Source: Atlanticothrix silvestris CENA357
Lineage (GTDB): Bacteria; Cyanobacteriota; Cyanobacteriia; Cyanobacteriales; Nostocaceae
Direction of reading: 5' to 3'
Assembly (NCBI RefSeq): GCF_016056295.1
Contig: NZ_JAECZB010000092.1
Span: 186,001-250,000 of the forward strand
DNA length: 64,000 nucleotides
The position numbers were made by a program, and so were the translations under genes. Shown here piece by piece: positions 24,007 to 32,109 of this stretch. Position 1 is the first letter of the stretch. Each line of letters begins with the position of its first letter. The notes beneath the pieces were generated by a model that did no database searches, had not been told where the DNA came from, and worked only from the letters and a program-made list of their open reading frames with translations.

Positions 24007-25418
24007 TCTAGCAACTTCTCTAACGCAACTTGCAAATCTTTTGTTAAATCACTTACCGCCTGTCTGATTGCATGGCGATCGCCTTGAAGATTTTCCCAGC
24101 GTTCAGTAACTGAAATTGGCTCGCCAACTGTAATCTGCGCTTCTTTCCAACCTAAACGGGGTCGTCCCGGAAATGTTGTATCCTGAATTCGAGAAAGCAT
24201 ATCGAACATCAACAGGGTTGTTTCGGCAAATTTTTCAGCAGTAGGCTGTTCTTGAATATGTGTGGAATTGACTGCTACGAAACTTTCTACTAAGCGCATG
24301 TGTCGCATTCGCAAGTCTGCTTCTTCAGCAATCCAGTCTGCCAATCCACGTTTGAAAGGTGGTAAAGCATTGATATCTGGTATGTCTTCCCGATAAATAT
24401 AATTCCAACCTGCTTCTTCCAAACGGCGACAGCGATCAATAAAATTTCCCTGTGGCTGGATTCCGAAATATTCTTCAGCAACTTTTAAAGCTTTATCCAT
24501 TAAGCGGTGCAGTCTCGCAATCAGTATCTCATTTGGACTGGCAAATTCTTCAGTTGAGATGGTTTTTGGGATGTCTTGATGATAAAAGCGGCGATAAAAT
24601 TCTTCCATCTCGGTAATTAGATATTCACCAAGGCGATAAATGCGTTGATAGTAAATTTCTTGTTGATTGAGACTTGCAGACGGATCGATTTCATTGACTG
24701 GCAAACCGCTATCAGCTTCTAATTTGCTCAACAGCCAATCTATTTTTGACCAAGGTTTTTCAACGTAGCGGTACTGGATGCCGACTGGCACAATGAAAAC
24801 AGTCTCAGAACGGTTGGCTTTTTGTAAGTCTTCAACACACCAAAACCCCATTTGGGCAACACCAGGCTCTAAAGGGCTAACAATGCCACTGTGACCATTG
24901 TTACCGCCTTCCGGTGCAACTGCGATTGGTAATTTCCCATTAGCAAATAACTCCCGTGCTGTTTGAATAGCTTGCCTATCTAATCGTCTACCACGACGAA
25001 TCGGCACACCACCAACGCGAGAAAACAACCAACCCAACCAGTTACCAGCCCATACAGTCATACCTCGGTCATAGAGAAAATAGCTGTGAACTGGGTGTTG
25101 CAGCAGTATGCCTTGCTGACGAGCTACTCGTGGTACAATCCGGGAGAGTAGATACAGCATACAAAGAGGATCTTCCACCTCTGGATGACGAAACGCAATC
25201 AAAAAGCGAATTTTCCCAGCCTGAAATTGTTGATAGAGTTTGGCTAATATCTCAGCATTTTTGCTTTCAATATGAACAATACCAGTGGGTAGCCAAGGTC
25301 GAGTCCGAAATCTCAGGACGAAAGGTAGCAACCACCGAACAATCTGGAGTACAAACGGGTTAAATCGTTGGGGAATAAATTTTAGTGGCGGTTGAGTAGA
25401 TTGAATCGATCTAGGCAA
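24003..25418 (-). CDS. PlsC-type 1-acyl-glycerol-3-phosphate acyltransferase family protein
   Basis: A 471-residue protein with the acyltransferase blocks FRHPEVEDP (the HX4D catalytic motif), VGGVPIRRGRRLDRQ and VAPEGGNNG (acceptor phosphate binding). These enzymes move fatty acyl chains to lysophospholipids at the membrane. The C-terminal 200 residues are longer than in plain PlsC and of unknown role. The start is TTG at 25418, backed by GGAGA five bases upstream; no ATG lies nearby in frame. The Rpn gene follows with a four-base overlap. Confidence 0.8.
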   Translation of the reverse strand: MPRSIQSTQPPLKFIPQRFNPFVLQIVRWLLPFVLRFRTRPWLPTGIVHIESKNAEILAKLYQQFQAGKIRFLIAFRHPEVEDPLCMLYLLSRIVPRVARQQGILLQHPVHSYFLYDRGMTVWAGNWLGWLFSRVGGVPIRRGRRLDRQAIQTARELFANGKLPIAVAPEGGNNGHSGIVSPLEPGVAQMGFWCVEDLQKANRSETVFIVPVGIQYRYVEKPWSKIDWLLSKLEADSGLPVNEIDPSASLNQQEIYYQRIYRLGEYLITEMEEFYRRFYHQDIPKTISTEEFASPNEILIARLHRLMDKALKVAEEYFGIQPQGNFIDRCRRLEEAGWNYIYREDIPDINALPPFKRGLADWIAEEADLRMRHMRLVESFVAVNSTHIQEQPTAEKFAETTLLMFDMLSRIQDTTFPGRPRLGWKEAQITVGEPISVTERWENLQGDRHAIRQAVSDLTKDLQVALEKLLE

Positions 25419-25571
25419 GTTGTTCTCCAGATTATTTTGCTAAAAGGTTAAAATTGACCACGGTTGCGATCGCCCCATTAATTCTGACATTTTTAAAAGT
25501 TAGCGTAGATAAGTAGAGGCTAGTTGCTAGATTCAATTAATCAAGGGAATACCTGCGCCACCCCATACAAT

Positions 25572-25606
25572 TTTCCCTGTTCCCTGTTCTCTATTCCCTG
25601 TTCCCT
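25572..25606. repeat. CCCTGTT-type heptamer repeat
   Basis: Units CCCTGTT, CCCTGTT, CTCTATT, CCCTGTT, CCCTG follow each other just before the DUF938 gene start. It is the same family as 441-470 in opposite orientation. Confidence 0.65.
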
Positions 25607-25611
25607 GCTAT

Positions 25612-26259
25612 ATGAAGACACCACAAGACGCACGACAATATGCACCAGCAACACAGCGCAATCGTGAACCCATTATAGAGGTGCTTTTACAAGTACTACC
25701 TGCGAGTGGCACTATTTTAGAAATAGCAAGTGGGACTGGCGAACACGCAATATTTTTTGCTCCACGTCTTAGCCCTCGTAAATGGCTACCTTCTGACCAA
25801 AATCCCCAATTACGAGCTAGTATTGTAGCCTGGGCTGAACAATTTCCCTGTGATAATTTGTATCCACCGCTGGAACTTGATGCTAGTATGCCAGTCTGGC
25901 CAGTGGAAAAAAGTGAAAATTTACCAGAGTCGCCAATTGTTGCCATAGTCAACATCAATATGATTCACATTTCGCCTTGGTCAGCTTGTTTGGGACTAAT
26001 GGCGGGTGCTGGTCGGATTCTCCCACCAGGTGGCATTCTTTATTTGTATGGGCCGTTCAAAAAAAACCAAGAACATACCGCACCAAGCAATGCAGCTTTT
26101 GACCAGTCTTTACAAATACAAAATCCAGAGTGGGGTGTGCGTAACTTAGAAGATGTTGTGGCCGCAGCTAATGCTCAAAACCTAGTTTTGCAAGCAACTC
26201 ATCAAATGCCTGCAAATAATCTTTCTGTAATTTTTCAACGTTCTACAAGTGGAGATTAG
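25612..26259 (+). CDS. DUF938-type SAM-dependent methyltransferase
   Basis: A 215-residue protein starting MKTPQDARQYAPATQRNREPI, the usual DUF938 start, with the AdoMet motif ILEIASGTGEHAIFFAP at residues 35-51 and QNPEWGVRNLEDV near the end. Substrate unknown. Its last ten bases overlap the 3' end of the tRNA-Ala gene on the other strand. The start directly follows a heptamer repeat, so its ribosome binding site is not clear. Confidence 0.85.
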   Translation: MKTPQDARQYAPATQRNREPIIEVLLQVLPASGTILEIASGTGEHAIFFAPRLSPRKWLPSDQNPQLRASIVAWAEQFPCDNLYPPLELDASMPVWPVEKSENLPESPIVAIVNINMIHISPWSACLGLMAGAGRILPPGGILYLYGPFKKNQEHTAPSNAAFDQSLQIQNPEWGVRNLEDVVAAANAQNLVLQATHQMPANNLSVIFQRSTSGD

Positions 26260-26322
26260 CGGACTCGAACCGCTGACATCCTGCTTGCAAAGCAGGCGCT
26301 CTACCAACTGAGCTAAACCCCC
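26250..26322 (-). tRNA. tRNA-Ala (UGC anticodon)
   Basis: A 73-base cloverleaf read on the minus strand: acceptor GGGGGTT pairing with AATCTCC (two G-U pairs), D-arm with AGCTCAGTTGGTAGAGC, anticodon stem CCTGC/GCAGG around TTTGCAA giving UGC, and T-loop GGTTCGAGTCC. The discriminator is A and the CCA end is not encoded. The 3' end overlaps the DUF938 coding end by ten bases. Confidence 0.96.
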
Positions 26323-26361
26323 ATAAAATGAAAAAGGCGCGTATTTTTAGCTGCCTTCGTT

Positions 26362-26390
26362 ATTGTAACTGAATATTGTGCGATCACCAA
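26362..26390 (-). promoter_or_regulatory. Candidate sigma-70-type promoter of tRNA-Ala
   Basis: TTGGTG (26385-26390) and TACAAT (26362-26367) are separated by 17 bp on the minus strand, about 39 bp before the tRNA 5' end. It lies just upstream of the divergent trhO start. Confidence 0.45.
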
Positions 26391-26397
26391 AAGAATC

Positions 26398-27330
26398 ATG
26401 TCAGAAAATACTCAAGTTGTCGCAGCACTATATAAATTTGTGAAACTGCCAGATTTTGCCCAAAAGCAAGATGATTTGCTATCTTACTGCCTAGAACAAG
26501 GTGTCAAGGGGACAATTTTGCTAGCAGCAGAAGGCATTAACGGTACAATTGCAGGCTCGCGACAGGCAATTAACTCTGTTCTTGACTTTCTGCGTTCTGA
26601 CCCTCGCTTGGCAGACCTAGAACACAAAGAATCATACACTCACACGCCACCATTTGAACGGATGAAGGTGCGTTTAAAGTCCGAAATTGTCACCCTAGGT
26701 TTGCCTAAAGTTGACCCAAATCAGCAAGTTGGGATTTATGTCAATCCCAAAGAATGGAATGATTTAATTTCTGATCCAGAAGTAACTGTGATTGATACTC
26801 GCAATGATTATGAGGTGAGTATCGGTACTTTTAAAAAGGCACAAAATCCTCAAACTGAATCATTTCGAGAGTTCCCTGAATATGTCAGCAAACACCTCGA
26901 CCCAAATCAACACAAAAAAGTTGCTTTGTTTTGTACTGGCGGCATTCGCTGTGAAAAAGCCTCATCTTTTATGCTTGCTCAAGGCTTTGCAGAAGTTTAT
27001 CATCTCAAAGGTGGCATTCTCAAGTATTTAGAATCAGTACCAGCCGCAGAAAGTTTATGGCAAGGTGAATGTTTTGTTTTTGATGAGCGAGTCGCCGTCG
27101 GTCATGGATTGACACAAGGAAGTTATGAGTTGTGTTTTTGTTGTGGCCGTCCCATTTCTGAGGAAGATAAAATATCTCCTAAGTATGAGGAAGGTATTTC
27201 TTGTACCTACTGTTTTGATAGTCTTACAGAAGAAAAAAGAGCGCGTCAGCAAGAAAAATGGCGACAAATGCAGTTAGCTAATCAGCGGATTCAGGACGTT
27301 TCCAAGCCAGAGTCAAACCATCAGCAATAG
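26398..27330 (+). CDS. trhO: tRNA uridine(34) hydroxylase TrhO (rhodanese-type)
   Basis: A 310-residue YceA/TrhO protein: an N-terminal acylphosphatase-like domain ([18 protein letters not shown]), a rhodanese domain with [15 protein letters not shown] and the loop [12 protein letters not shown] (Cys near residue 179), and a C-terminal cysteine-rich segment (CFCCGRP...CTYC) that may bind zinc. TrhO hydroxylates U34 of some tRNAs using oxygen. The C-terminal coding end overlaps the O-methyltransferase gene by 53 bp, convergently. It sits next to a tRNA gene, which may be chance. Confidence 0.92.
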   Translation: MSENTQVVAALYKFVKLPDFAQKQDDLLSYCLEQGVKGTILLAAEGINGTIAGSRQAINSVLDFLRSDPRLADLEHKESYTHTPPFERMKVRLKSEIVTLGLPKVDPNQQVGIYVNPKEWNDLISDPEVTVIDTRNDYEVSIGTFKKAQNPQTESFREFPEYVSKHLDPNQHKKVALFCTGGIRCEKASSFMLAQGFAEVYHLKGGILKYLESVPAAESLWQGECFVFDERVAVGHGLTQGSYELCFCCGRPISEEDKISPKYEEGISCTYCFDSLTEEKRARQQEKWRQMQLANQRIQDVSKPESNHQQ

Positions 27331-27955
27331 GTACCAAACTCAGACTAATTCGCTGGTCTTGATGCAGTTTTTCATTGAAGGCGCGAATCTTGGTGGTGCG
27401 ATTGTCTTGTACCTGGGGATCTGCAACTCTACCTGACCACAGGACATTATCGATCGCAATTAATCCTCCCGGACGTACTAGTCGCAGCGAGCGCTCATAA
27501 TAACTATCGTAGTTGCTTTTATCTGCATCGATGAAGGCAAAATCAAAACTGTTTGCTTCTCCTGCTGTCAGTAAATTATCTAATGTTTCCATTGCTGGGG
27601 CAATGTGCAGGTCAATTTTATTTGCTACCCCTGCTTGCTGCCAATAACGACGGGCGATCGCTGTAAACTCTTCACTAACATCACAGGCTACTACTTTGCC
27701 GTCAGTTGGTAATGCCAATGCTACTATCAAGGAACTGTAGCCTGTAAATACACCTACTTCTAAGGTTTTTTTTGCCCTCATTAATTGCACTAGTAATGCC
27801 ATAAATTGTCCCTGTTCAGGAGCAATCTGCATCCTCCCCATTGGATGATTGGCTGTTTCTTGCCTCAATTGCCTTAAAATATCTAGTTCGCGCAAATAAA
27901 CAGACAGTAAATAATTATACAGTTGCGGTTCAATACTCGATGTATGAGTTGTCAT
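27278..27955 (-). CDS. O-methyltransferase (COMT-like, class I)
   Basis: A 225-residue protein of the cation-dependent O-methyltransferase family: [19 protein letters not shown] (AdoMet motif I), [27 protein letters not shown] and [18 protein letters not shown] with metal-binding acidic residues. Such enzymes methylate catechol-type hydroxyls; similar cyanobacterial proteins act on aromatic substrates, but the native substrate is open. Its 3' end overlaps trhO by 53 bp on the other strand. Confidence 0.88.
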   Translation of the reverse strand: MTTHTSSIEPQLYNYLLSVYLRELDILRQLRQETANHPMGRMQIAPEQGQFMALLVQLMRAKKTLEVGVFTGYSSLIVALALPTDGKVVACDVSEEFTAIARRYWQQAGVANKIDLHIAPAMETLDNLLTAGEANSFDFAFIDADKSNYDSYYERSLRLVRPGGLIAIDNVLWSGRVADPQVQDNRTTKIRAFNEKLHQDQRISLSLVPIADGLTLAWKRPESAD

Positions 27956-28197
27956 TGAATATGTAACTTAGGTAAATGATAATTTTGGCATATCTGCTCA
28001 GAACTATAGACACGAGGTAACGGTATATTAACAATAAAGGTAAAGGAATATATTTAAATGAAGATTTTCCTTTGGAATCCTAGTATTTAATAATAATTGA
28101 ACTACTGCAATAAGTTAGAAATATTATTAATTAATTTTATTCCTTAAGACTGAGAAAATTTGTAATTTGTTTCCATCCCCAGAGTGATTAAACTAGT

Positions 28198-28216
28198 AAG
28201 TTAACATAGTTAACTT
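28198..28216. promoter_or_regulatory. Perfect dyad AAGTTAAC-ATA-GTTAACTT
   Basis: Eight-base perfect arms around ATA, about 330 bp before the SDR start. It has the look of an operator for a dimeric regulator. No matching copy was noticed elsewhere in the window. Confidence 0.45.
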
Positions 28217-28376
28217 GAAAGCAGATGAACAGGAGAAGTCCTTACATCAAAAAAAGAGAGTTGTGTACTTGTTTTTCGTGGTCAGATTAAGAGCGTGTGT
28301 CAAGTGTGGGGAGAAACAATATAAGTCAAAATCAGTTGCGAACAACTGTATGTTTGGCTAATATCCGGGGTAAAAA

Positions 28377-28412
28377 ATGCCTAAACTTGCGGCAATAGCA
28401 AGTAAAAACTAA
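28377..28412 (+). CDS. Possible 11-residue leader peptide
   Basis: An ATG preceded by GGGG (28367-28370) opens MPKLAAIASKN followed by TAA. The stop lies 11 bases before a terminator-like hairpin, the spacing seen in attenuator leaders. There is no run of one amino acid that would explain sensing. Short frames arise by chance, so this is a candidate only. Confidence 0.3.
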   Translation: MPKLAAIASKN

Positions 28413-28423
28413 AGTAACAAGCC

Positions 28424-28460
28424 AACCTTGGGTTGAATTATCGATCCAAGGTTTATTTTT
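28424..28460 (+). terminator. Intrinsic terminator-like hairpin in the SDR leader
   Basis: AACCTTGG and CCAAGGTT pair around a 14-base loop and are followed by TATTTTT. It faces the plus strand with no annotated gene upstream on that strand, so it would end a small RNA or an attenuated leader. Confidence 0.55.
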
Positions 28461-28546
28461 GGGGAAAAAGCAAAATTAAAAATCAAGATTTTTGCTTTGA
28501 TCCATCTTAATTTTCAAGTTTTTAGCGAATTTTCAGGAAAAATTTT

Positions 28547-29410
28547 ATGCCAGCATCAGACAAAGAAACATTACAGCCACCACAGCAACAAAAGCCACCA
28601 GGTGTGGAATCAGAAATGAATCCAAAGCCGAAAGCAGATGATGCCCAATATCGTGGTAGTGGCAAGTTGCAAGATAAAGTAGCATTAATTACGGGTGGAG
28701 ATAGTGGTATTGGTCGGGCTGTGGCGATCGCTTATGCTAAAGAAGGTGCAAACGTAGCGATTGTATACCTTAACGAACATGACGATGCTAAAGAAACAAA
28801 AAATTTAGTAGAAAAACAAGGTCGTCGGGCGTTAGCTATAGCAGGTGACATTACCGAAGAAGCTTTTTGTCAACAAGCTGTACAACAAACTGTAGATGAA
28901 TTTGGTAAACTAGATATTCTGATTAATAATGCTGCCGAACAGCATCCTCAAAAAAGTATTGAAGATATTAGTAAAGAACAATTAGAACGCACGTTCAGTA
29001 CTAATATTTTCTCTATGTTTTTTATGACTAAAGCGGCATTGAAACACTTGCAAGAAGGCAGTGCCATCGTAAATACCACATCAGTTACAGCTTATAAAGG
29101 TAATCAACAATTACTTGATTATTCTGCTACAAAAGGTGCGATCGTAGCTTTTACTCGCTCCTTGTCACAAAATTTGGTAAGCAAGGGGATTCGGGTAAAT
29201 GCTGTAGCGCCAGGGCCAATTTGGACACCTTTAATTCCTTCAACTTTTCCTGAAGAAAAAGTGGAAACTTTCGGTCAACAAGTACCGATGAAACGAGCCG
29301 GACAACCAGAAGAAGTTGCGCCTAGTTATGTATTTTTAGCTTCTGATGATGCTTCTTATATGTCTGGTCAAGTTTTACATCCCAATGGTGGAGAAGTGGT
29401 CAACGGCTGA
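28547..29410 (+). CDS. Short-chain dehydrogenase, general-stress-protein (YhdF/GSP39) type
   Basis: A 287-residue SDR. A 40-residue polar N-terminal extension (ETLQPPQQQKPPGVESEMNP) precedes the Rossmann motif TGGDSGIGRA; NNAAEQ, the catalytic Ser of NTTSVTAY, and YSATKGA (Tyr and Lys) are present, and the C-terminus ends with GQVLHPNGGEVVNG. The extended N-terminus is typical of the glucose-dehydrogenase-like stress SDRs. The physiological substrate is unknown. CAGGAAA precedes the ATG. It is preceded by a long leader with attenuator-like features. Confidence 0.9.
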   Translation: MPASDKETLQPPQQQKPPGVESEMNPKPKADDAQYRGSGKLQDKVALITGGDSGIGRAVAIAYAKEGANVAIVYLNEHDDAKETKNLVEKQGRRALAIAGDITEEAFCQQAVQQTVDEFGKLDILINNAAEQHPQKSIEDISKEQLERTFSTNIFSMFFMTKAALKHLQEGSAIVNTTSVTAYKGNQQLLDYSATKGAIVAFTRSLSQNLVSKGIRVNAVAPGPIWTPLIPSTFPEEKVETFGQQVPMKRAGQPEEVAPSYVFLASDDASYMSGQVLHPNGGEVVNG

Positions 29411-29574
29411 TTAAAAGTTAATAGTTAGGAATGTAGGAGTTGGAAATTAGAAGTGAGGAATTTTTACTTTTAATTTCTCACTCTATCTTTTTATTCATCC
29501 ATGAGAGGGATGCGTCAATACCGAACAATTGATAGTCTAGCTAGCGACGAACATCTAACAAATAATTACTAATT

Positions 29575-29832
29575 ATGGCATCTGCAAAACCATTGCATGG
29601 CACAGAACTAGTGGATTGTGCTAGAGCAAATGCCAAGCAGGGAATTGAAACTGCTGCTTATCAATGTGGCTATGGTGATGATCTTAATAAGTTTGCACAA
29701 GAATTACGGCAAGCTTGTGAGGAGATGAATTTACAAGTTAAAGAACTTAGTGAATTGATTACTTACCAAGATATGTTATTAGAATTGGGGACTGGTGAAA
29801 TAGTTGCTCCCGATACTGCTTCGGAATTGTAA
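29575..29832 (+). CDS. Small conserved-looking hypothetical protein
   Basis: An 85-residue acidic helical protein (ELVDCARANAKQGIETAAYQCGYGDD, then FAQELRQACEEMNLQVKELSELIT, quoted in parts) with three Cys residues and a probable coiled-coil segment in the second half. Its clean start, position between two annotated genes and cyanobacterial look support a real gene. It follows the SDR gene by 164 bp. Function unknown. Confidence 0.65.
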   Translation: MASAKPLHGTELVDCARANAKQGIETAAYQCGYGDDLNKFAQELRQACEEMNLQVKELSELITYQDMLLELGTGEIVAPDTASEL

Positions 29833-29907
29833 AAATGAGAAGTGAGGAGTGAGGAATTTTAAATTAAAAAATATTGAACTCACAACTCACCACTCACAAC
29901 TTATAAC

Positions 29908-31308
29908 TCATAACTTTAAAATTACCCGCGCCAAGTTGAAGTAAATTAAAACGCCAAGTACGTCAACTGCTGTAGTAATGAATGGTGCTGACATTAAAGC
30001 TGGGTCTAAACGTAGGAAGCGAAACAAAAACGGTAGTGCTGAACCAGATATAGAAGCTAAAACAGAAATAGCAACCAAACTAACACCTACAGCGATCGCC
30101 ACTTCTATTCGCCCTTGCAAGAAGAAAGCCCAGACAGTGGCAATTGTGCCTAACATTACTCCTAACAAAGCACCAGCGATCGCTTCGCGCCCCACCACCT
30201 GCAATGCACCAAGCGATCGAATTTCATCGGTGTTCATCCCGCGAATTACCACGGTAGAAGACTGAGCGCCCACATTACCGCCTGTACCTGTCAGCAAAGG
30301 AATAAATGCTGTCAGTGTTACCACTTTGGCTAAGATATCCTCTTGTGACTTAATAATTGTTCCAGTAATTGTATTAGTAATCAGTAAAACAAATAACCAA
30401 ACAACGCGCTTGCGGGCAACTTCTAATAAATTCATCTGAAAATAGTTATCGCCATCAGATTGCACACCACCACCGAGAGCGTAAATATCTTCAGTAGTTT
30501 CTTGTTGCAAAATATCAATCACATCATCAACGGTGACAATACCCACTAGACGGTGTTCTCGATCTACAACAGGTACAGCCAAAAAGTCATATCTTTGGAT
30601 TAATCTAGCAACTTCTTCTTGATCTGTATCTGTATGCACAAACACTACATCGCGGGTCATAATATCACCAATCGGTTCATCTGGCTGAGATGTCACCAAA
30701 TCTCGTAGTGATAACATCCCAGTCAAGTGTCTAGCACTATCAGTGACGTAAAGGTAATAAATCATCTCGCTAGCATTAGCTAGGGTGCGAATCCGTTCTA
30801 AAGCAACACCAACTGTAAAGTTTTCCTTTAAAGAGATTACCTCTGGTGTCATGATTCGCCCAGCAGTATCAGCTTCATAGCCCAAAAGCTGGGCTGTAGC
30901 TTCGCGCTCTCCTGGACTCAGCTGCTCTAACAAACGATTGACAACTTTTGCCGGTAATTCGTCAAATAACCTAGCTCGGTCATCTGGAGACATTTTATCT
31001 ACAATGTCTCGAACATCTTGACTTCTGAGTTCTTCAATTAAATGTTCTTGAACGCTGTAATCAAGATATTCATAAACCTCAATGGCCTCAGCTTTAGAAA
31101 GCAAGCGAAACGCCAAAGCGTGCATTGCTTCTGGTAATCCTTCTATGGCCTCGGCAATATCCGCAGGCTGCACAGGTACAAGAATAGCTTTTGCTCCCTG
31201 CAAGTCACCCACCTCAAGCAGCATTTGCAGCTGAGTCCGCACCAAATCCCGCAATTCTCTACGGGTGACATTCTGGAGGATAGAGTTTAAATTGTTTGTC
31301 TCAGTCAA
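29908..31308 (-). CDS. mgtE: Magnesium transporter MgtE
   Basis: A 466-residue MgtE channel: N-terminal helical domain (residues 20-140, with MSPDDRARLFDELP), two CBS domains (about 145-265) and five membrane spans in the last 170 residues with the pore sequence PLLTGTGGNVGAQSSTVVIRG (quoted as TGTGGNVGAQSS). MgtE lets Mg2+ into the cell and its cytoplasmic domains close it when Mg2+ is high. The start is TTG at 31308 with AAGGA nine bases upstream. No Mg-responsive riboswitch could be recognised in the 190 bp upstream. Confidence 0.94.
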   Translation of the reverse strand: MTETNNLNSILQNVTRRELRDLVRTQLQMLLEVGDLQGAKAILVPVQPADIAEAIEGLPEAMHALAFRLLSKAEAIEVYEYLDYSVQEHLIEELRSQDVRDIVDKMSPDDRARLFDELPAKVVNRLLEQLSPGEREATAQLLGYEADTAGRIMTPEVISLKENFTVGVALERIRTLANASEMIYYLYVTDSARHLTGMLSLRDLVTSQPDEPIGDIMTRDVVFVHTDTDQEEVARLIQRYDFLAVPVVDREHRLVGIVTVDDVIDILQQETTEDIYALGGGVQSDGDNYFQMNLLEVARKRVVWLFVLLITNTITGTIIKSQEDILAKVVTLTAFIPLLTGTGGNVGAQSSTVVIRGMNTDEIRSLGALQVVGREAIAGALLGVMLGTIATVWAFFLQGRIEVAIAVGVSLVAISVLASISGSALPFLFRFLRLDPALMSAPFITTAVDVLGVLIYFNLARVILKL

Positions 31309-31501
31309 AGTCCACTTTCCTTAGCCAGTTTGAACAAGTTTGCTGCCATTAGTCTAGGGGAAAGTGGGAATGTGAAACATCAAACTTGTAATTTTCCTGA
31401 CTTTTTCTTAGTAATTCTAGTCTTCGCCTTTTTTTGTCTCTTCTTCAACCCGTCAAGATCACGTGATGTTACTCAGAACGATTTGGGTAGACAATCTCTG
31501 C

Positions 31502-31807
31502 TTAATCGTCACCCGACTCTGTAAACAAAGACTCTAAATCTCTATAACCGCTAACTACACGTAAAACTTCGATTCCGCTATCTGCAACTCGGTAAAGAAT
31601 GATATAACCATCCAAGGGTACACCCCGCAAATAATCTTTAATATCTGTATAACTACGCCCCATATTAGGGAAATTAGCAAGATATCTACATTTTTTATTA
31701 AATTCATCAACAAAACGCTCTCCAGCGTCAATATTATGAGTAGTAAAATAATCAATAATTGCTTCTAAATCCTGATTTGCTTCTGGGGAGATAATATGTT
31801 GTTTCAC
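31502..31807 (-). CDS. ParE/RelE-family toxin
   Basis: A 101-residue ParE-like protein with ISPEANQDLEAIIDYF, FPNMGRSYTDI and ILYRVADSGIEVLRVVSGYRD, the usual strand-helix order. ParE toxins target gyrase; RelE relatives cut mRNA, and the sequence does not settle which. It overlaps its antitoxin by four bases (ATGA). Confidence 0.88.
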   Translation of the reverse strand: MKQHIISPEANQDLEAIIDYFTTHNIDAGERFVDEFNKKCRYLANFPNMGRSYTDIKDYLRGVPLDGYIILYRVADSGIEVLRVVSGYRDLESLFTESGDD

Positions 31808-32070
31808 AATTGATTTTCTTTGGCTTGACGCAGTTTCTCCCGCAGTCGCTCAACTACAACTTCTCCATCAATACCTTCGCCTCTATCTAGTGACTGGGCA
31901 GCGACTTCCACTTGATGACGGGTTTCTTCAACCCAATTTTGATAACCTTTTTCCCACTTGTCTAACAGTTTCAATGCTTTACTAATAACTTCTTCTGGAT
32001 TTTCATATTTACCTTTGGCAATTTGTGTTTGAATAAATTGCTCATCTTCGGGCTGGAGTTGAATGTTCAT
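31804..32070 (-). CDS. ParD-like antitoxin
   Basis: An 88-residue protein with a ribbon-helix-helix start (IQLQPEDEQFIQTQIAKGKYENPEEVISKAL, seen as QPEDEQFIQTQIAKGKY) and a charged C-terminal tail that would wrap the toxin. It begins 40 bases after the MerA-like gene stop, on the same strand, and might ride on that transcript as well as its own promoter. Confidence 0.85.
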   Translation of the reverse strand: MNIQLQPEDEQFIQTQIAKGKYENPEEVISKALKLLDKWEKGYQNWVEETRHQVEVAAQSLDRGEGIDGEVVVERLREKLRQAKENQL

Positions 32071-32109
32071 AATTTTGATCGATTGTGGATTTGCTATTTT
32101 ACCTTTTCA

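Larger units (their letters stand above)
27956..28546. other. 591-bp non-coding region upstream of the SDR gene
   Basis: No gene of ordinary length is present. It contains a perfect 19-base dyad (28198-28216), a short leader-type reading frame (28377-28412), a hairpin followed by Ts (28424-28460) and a second hairpin (28467-28498), all on the plus strand ahead of the SDR gene. The first 240 bp are AT-rich without a clear signal. Confidence 0.6.

Noticed and set aside
31309-31501. Mg2+ riboswitch upstream of mgtE
   Set aside because: I looked for a structured leader but found no convincing conserved pairing; the region may simply carry the promoter.
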